NCBI GenBank assembly: GCA_018384175.1
Contig: JAHAZB010000122.1
Span: 1-43,663, forward strand
Source of the DNA: Eubacteriales bacterium
GTDB taxonomy: Bacteria > Bacillota > Clostridia > UBA1381
DNA: 43,663 nucleotides
Direction: 5' to 3'
Shown piece after piece: positions 42,358-43,663 of this stretch. The notes below the pieces were generated by a model. The model made no database searches. It worked only from the letters and a program-made list of their open reading frames with translations, and had not been told where the DNA came from. The position numbers and the translations under genes are program-made. The stretch's first letter is position 1. Every line of letters starts with the position of its first letter.

Positions 42358-43051
42358 GACAATGACGATTTTGATTGTTGAAGATGATATGCCTATACGA
42401 AATCTAATCTCAACAACACTAAAAACTCACGAATATAAGTTTTTAACTGCAAAAGACGGAAACGATGCTATTATGCAGGCAGCTTCGCATAATCCCGACG
42501 TTGTTTTGCTTGATTTAGGACTTCCCGATATAGACGGAATTGAAGTAATAAAGAAAATCCGTTCGTGGTCTAATATGCCGATTATCGTTATCAGTGCAAG
42601 AAGTGAGGACACAGATAAAATAGAGGCATTAGACTGCGGTGCCGATGACTACTTAACAAAGCCATTCTCTGTTGAAGAACTCCTTGCAAGGCTCAGAGTT
42701 ACACAAAGAAGATTAAGCTATCAAAACCAAGCGTCGGCATCAGAGTCAATGTTTACAAACGGAAAACTTAAAGTTGACTATGCTGCAGGCTGTGCATACC
42801 TTGATGATGAGGAAATGCACCTAACACCGACAGAATACAAGCTGCTTTGTGTGTTGTCGCAAAATGTAGGAAAGGTGCTTACACATAAATTTATCGCTGA
42901 AAAAATTTGGGGCAGCACATGGGAAACGGATATAGATTCTCTTCGTGTATTTATGACAACACTAAGGAAAAAGATTGAAAAGCTTCCAGACTCTCCGCAG
43001 TATATCCAGACACACATAGGTGTCGGATACAGGATGATGAAGGTTGAATAA
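42350..43051 (+). CDS. kdpE: KdpE-like response regulator
   Basis: A 233-residue OmpR-family regulator. The receiver domain (about 6-120) has phospho-acceptor Asp55 (VVLLDLGLPD), acidic pair Asp12/13 and Lys104 (DDYLTKPFSVEELLARL). The winged-helix domain (about 135-230) has LTPTEYKLLCVLSQNVGKVL and HIGVGYRMM. Overlaps the kinase gene by eight bases. A likely target is the ATCTTAA repeat ahead of ktrB. Confidence 0.93.
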   Translation: MNKTMTILIVEDDMPIRNLISTTLKTHEYKFLTAKDGNDAIMQAASHNPDVVLLDLGLPDIDGIEVIKKIRSWSNMPIIVISARSEDTDKIEALDCGADDYLTKPFSVEELLARLRVTQRRLSYQNQASASESMFTNGKLKVDYAAGCAYLDDEEMHLTPTEYKLLCVLSQNVGKVLTHKFIAEKIWGSTWETDIDSLRVFMTTLRKKIEKLPDSPQYIQTHIGVGYRMMKVE

Positions 43052-43060
43052 GGTGGTTAT

Positions 43061-43663
43061 ATGATAAAACAAAATAAATATAAGATAATTATTTCCTCTA
43101 TAATTACATTATTGCCGATGTTTTTCGGATTTTTAGTATGGAACAGACTTCCGGAAAATATAGCGACAAGCTTTGGGCTAAACGGTGAGATTACGGGTTA
43201 CAACAGTAAAATGTTCTCAGTTGTTGGACTTCCGGCGATACTGACTTTTGTAAATTTAATATGTATTATTGCAACAAGTGCCGATCCGAGACGAAAGAAT
43301 ATAAGTAATAAAATGTTCTCGACCGTTATAAGCATTGTTCCCGTTTGCTCATTGATTTGCGGAATTTGTATCTATGCTAATGCATTGGGATATAAAATAA
43401 GTGTCGAAAGCATAATGACTGTCTTTGTGGGAATTTTATTTTTTGTGCTTGGCTTTATTCTTCCAAAATGCAAACAAAATTACACAATCGGAATCAAGCT
43501 CCCCTGGACACTGCATGACGAAGAGAACTGGAATAAAACACATAAGCTTGCAGGAAAACTTTGGATTTACGGCGGTATAATAATGATTGTGTCAGGATTG
43601 TTTAATCTAACATTTATATTTATGACAATAATTTTTGCACTTGTTATTATTCCAACGGTATAT
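43061..43663 (+). CDS. SdpI-family membrane protein (partial)
   Basis: The first 201 residues of a gene cut by the window end. An N-terminal DUF1648 segment (LPENIATSFGLNGEITGYNSK) and several membrane helices fit the SdpI family, with KLPWTLHDEENWNKTH as the family's signature. SdpI protects B. subtilis against the SdpC toxin; other members have general envelope roles. The ATG at 43061 has AGGTGG, nine bases after the kdpE-like stop, so it may be part of the same operon. Confidence 0.85.
   Translation, partial: MIKQNKYKIIISSIITLLPMFFGFLVWNRLPENIATSFGLNGEITGYNSKMFSVVGLPAILTFVNLICIIATSADPRRKNISNKMFSTVISIVPVCSLICGICIYANALGYKISVESIMTVFVGILFFVLGFILPKCKQNYTIGIKLPWTLHDEENWNKTHKLAGKLWIYGGIIMIVSGLFNLTFIFMTIIFALVIIPTVY

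Overview
The window reads as chromosome of a low-GC, strictly bacterial Firmicute, most likely an anaerobic gut-type member of the Clostridia. The reasons are strong AGGAGG-type ribosome sites, TTGACA/TATAAT promoters, class III fructose-bisphosphatase, a DUF421-DUF4363 pair, YerC, M24/phosphotriesterase cassettes and S-layer-homology (SLH) surface proteins with Pro/Glu/Thr linkers. No phage, plasmid or CRISPR is present, but there are several scars of old mobile elements.

Layout. 1-1160 is almost gene-free and holds a decayed transposase. 1191-5492 carries an EamA transporter, an Mbeg1-like hydrolase, and a roughly 1 kb insert (stalk-domain protein plus ribbon-helix-helix protein) flanked by two identical terminators. 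4305-8400 is a catabolic cassette: an AraC regulator faces an operon with an ASRT-family protein, a wrecked MGH1-like glycosidase, a phosphotriesterase-family enzyme and an M24 creatinase-like protein. 8566-8972 is a tRNA Pro-Val-Thr-Tyr cluster with its terminator. 9083-13280 holds an aldo/keto reductase and a PHP-YkgJ-VanW operon. 13430-17167 holds two divergent operons (DUF421-DUF4363; YerC-AzlD-Fbp) that share one perfect palindrome in their promoters. 17409-19352 is a large DUF6067-like glycosidase between an IS3-type fragment and a tyrosine-recombinase fragment.

The most interesting part is 19823-37930. A small XRE regulator and a frameshifted 7TM-LuxR regulator come first. They are followed by a terminator, three palindromes set 33 and 32 bp apart, and a run of 16 co-directional genes ending at a strong terminator. 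Within it lie homologues of the Bacillus subtilis YdjG (zinc-ribbon membrane protein), YdjH (TPM domain) and YdjI (SPFH plus zinc ribbons) envelope-stress proteins. About 8 kb of exported proteins lies between the YdjH-like and YdjI-like genes: two SLH proteins, a DUF4428 protein, lipoproteins and an RsiV/DUF3298-like lipoprotein. Both of those SLH proteins carry a module that reads like domain 2 of elongation factor Tu, displayed outside the cell. No PspA gene is seen. I infer an expanded cell-envelope surveillance island. Its downstream end is decaying: a lipoprotein without a start codon and a deleted, frameshifted SLH paralogue.

38131-43051 is a potassium module: KtrB/TrkH channel, KtrA/TrkA regulator, a 60-residue membrane peptide, a KdpD-like kinase lacking the classical KdpD domain, and a KdpE-like regulator. 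An 11-bp direct repeat upstream is a plausible KdpE-type operator. The window ends inside an SdpI-family gene.
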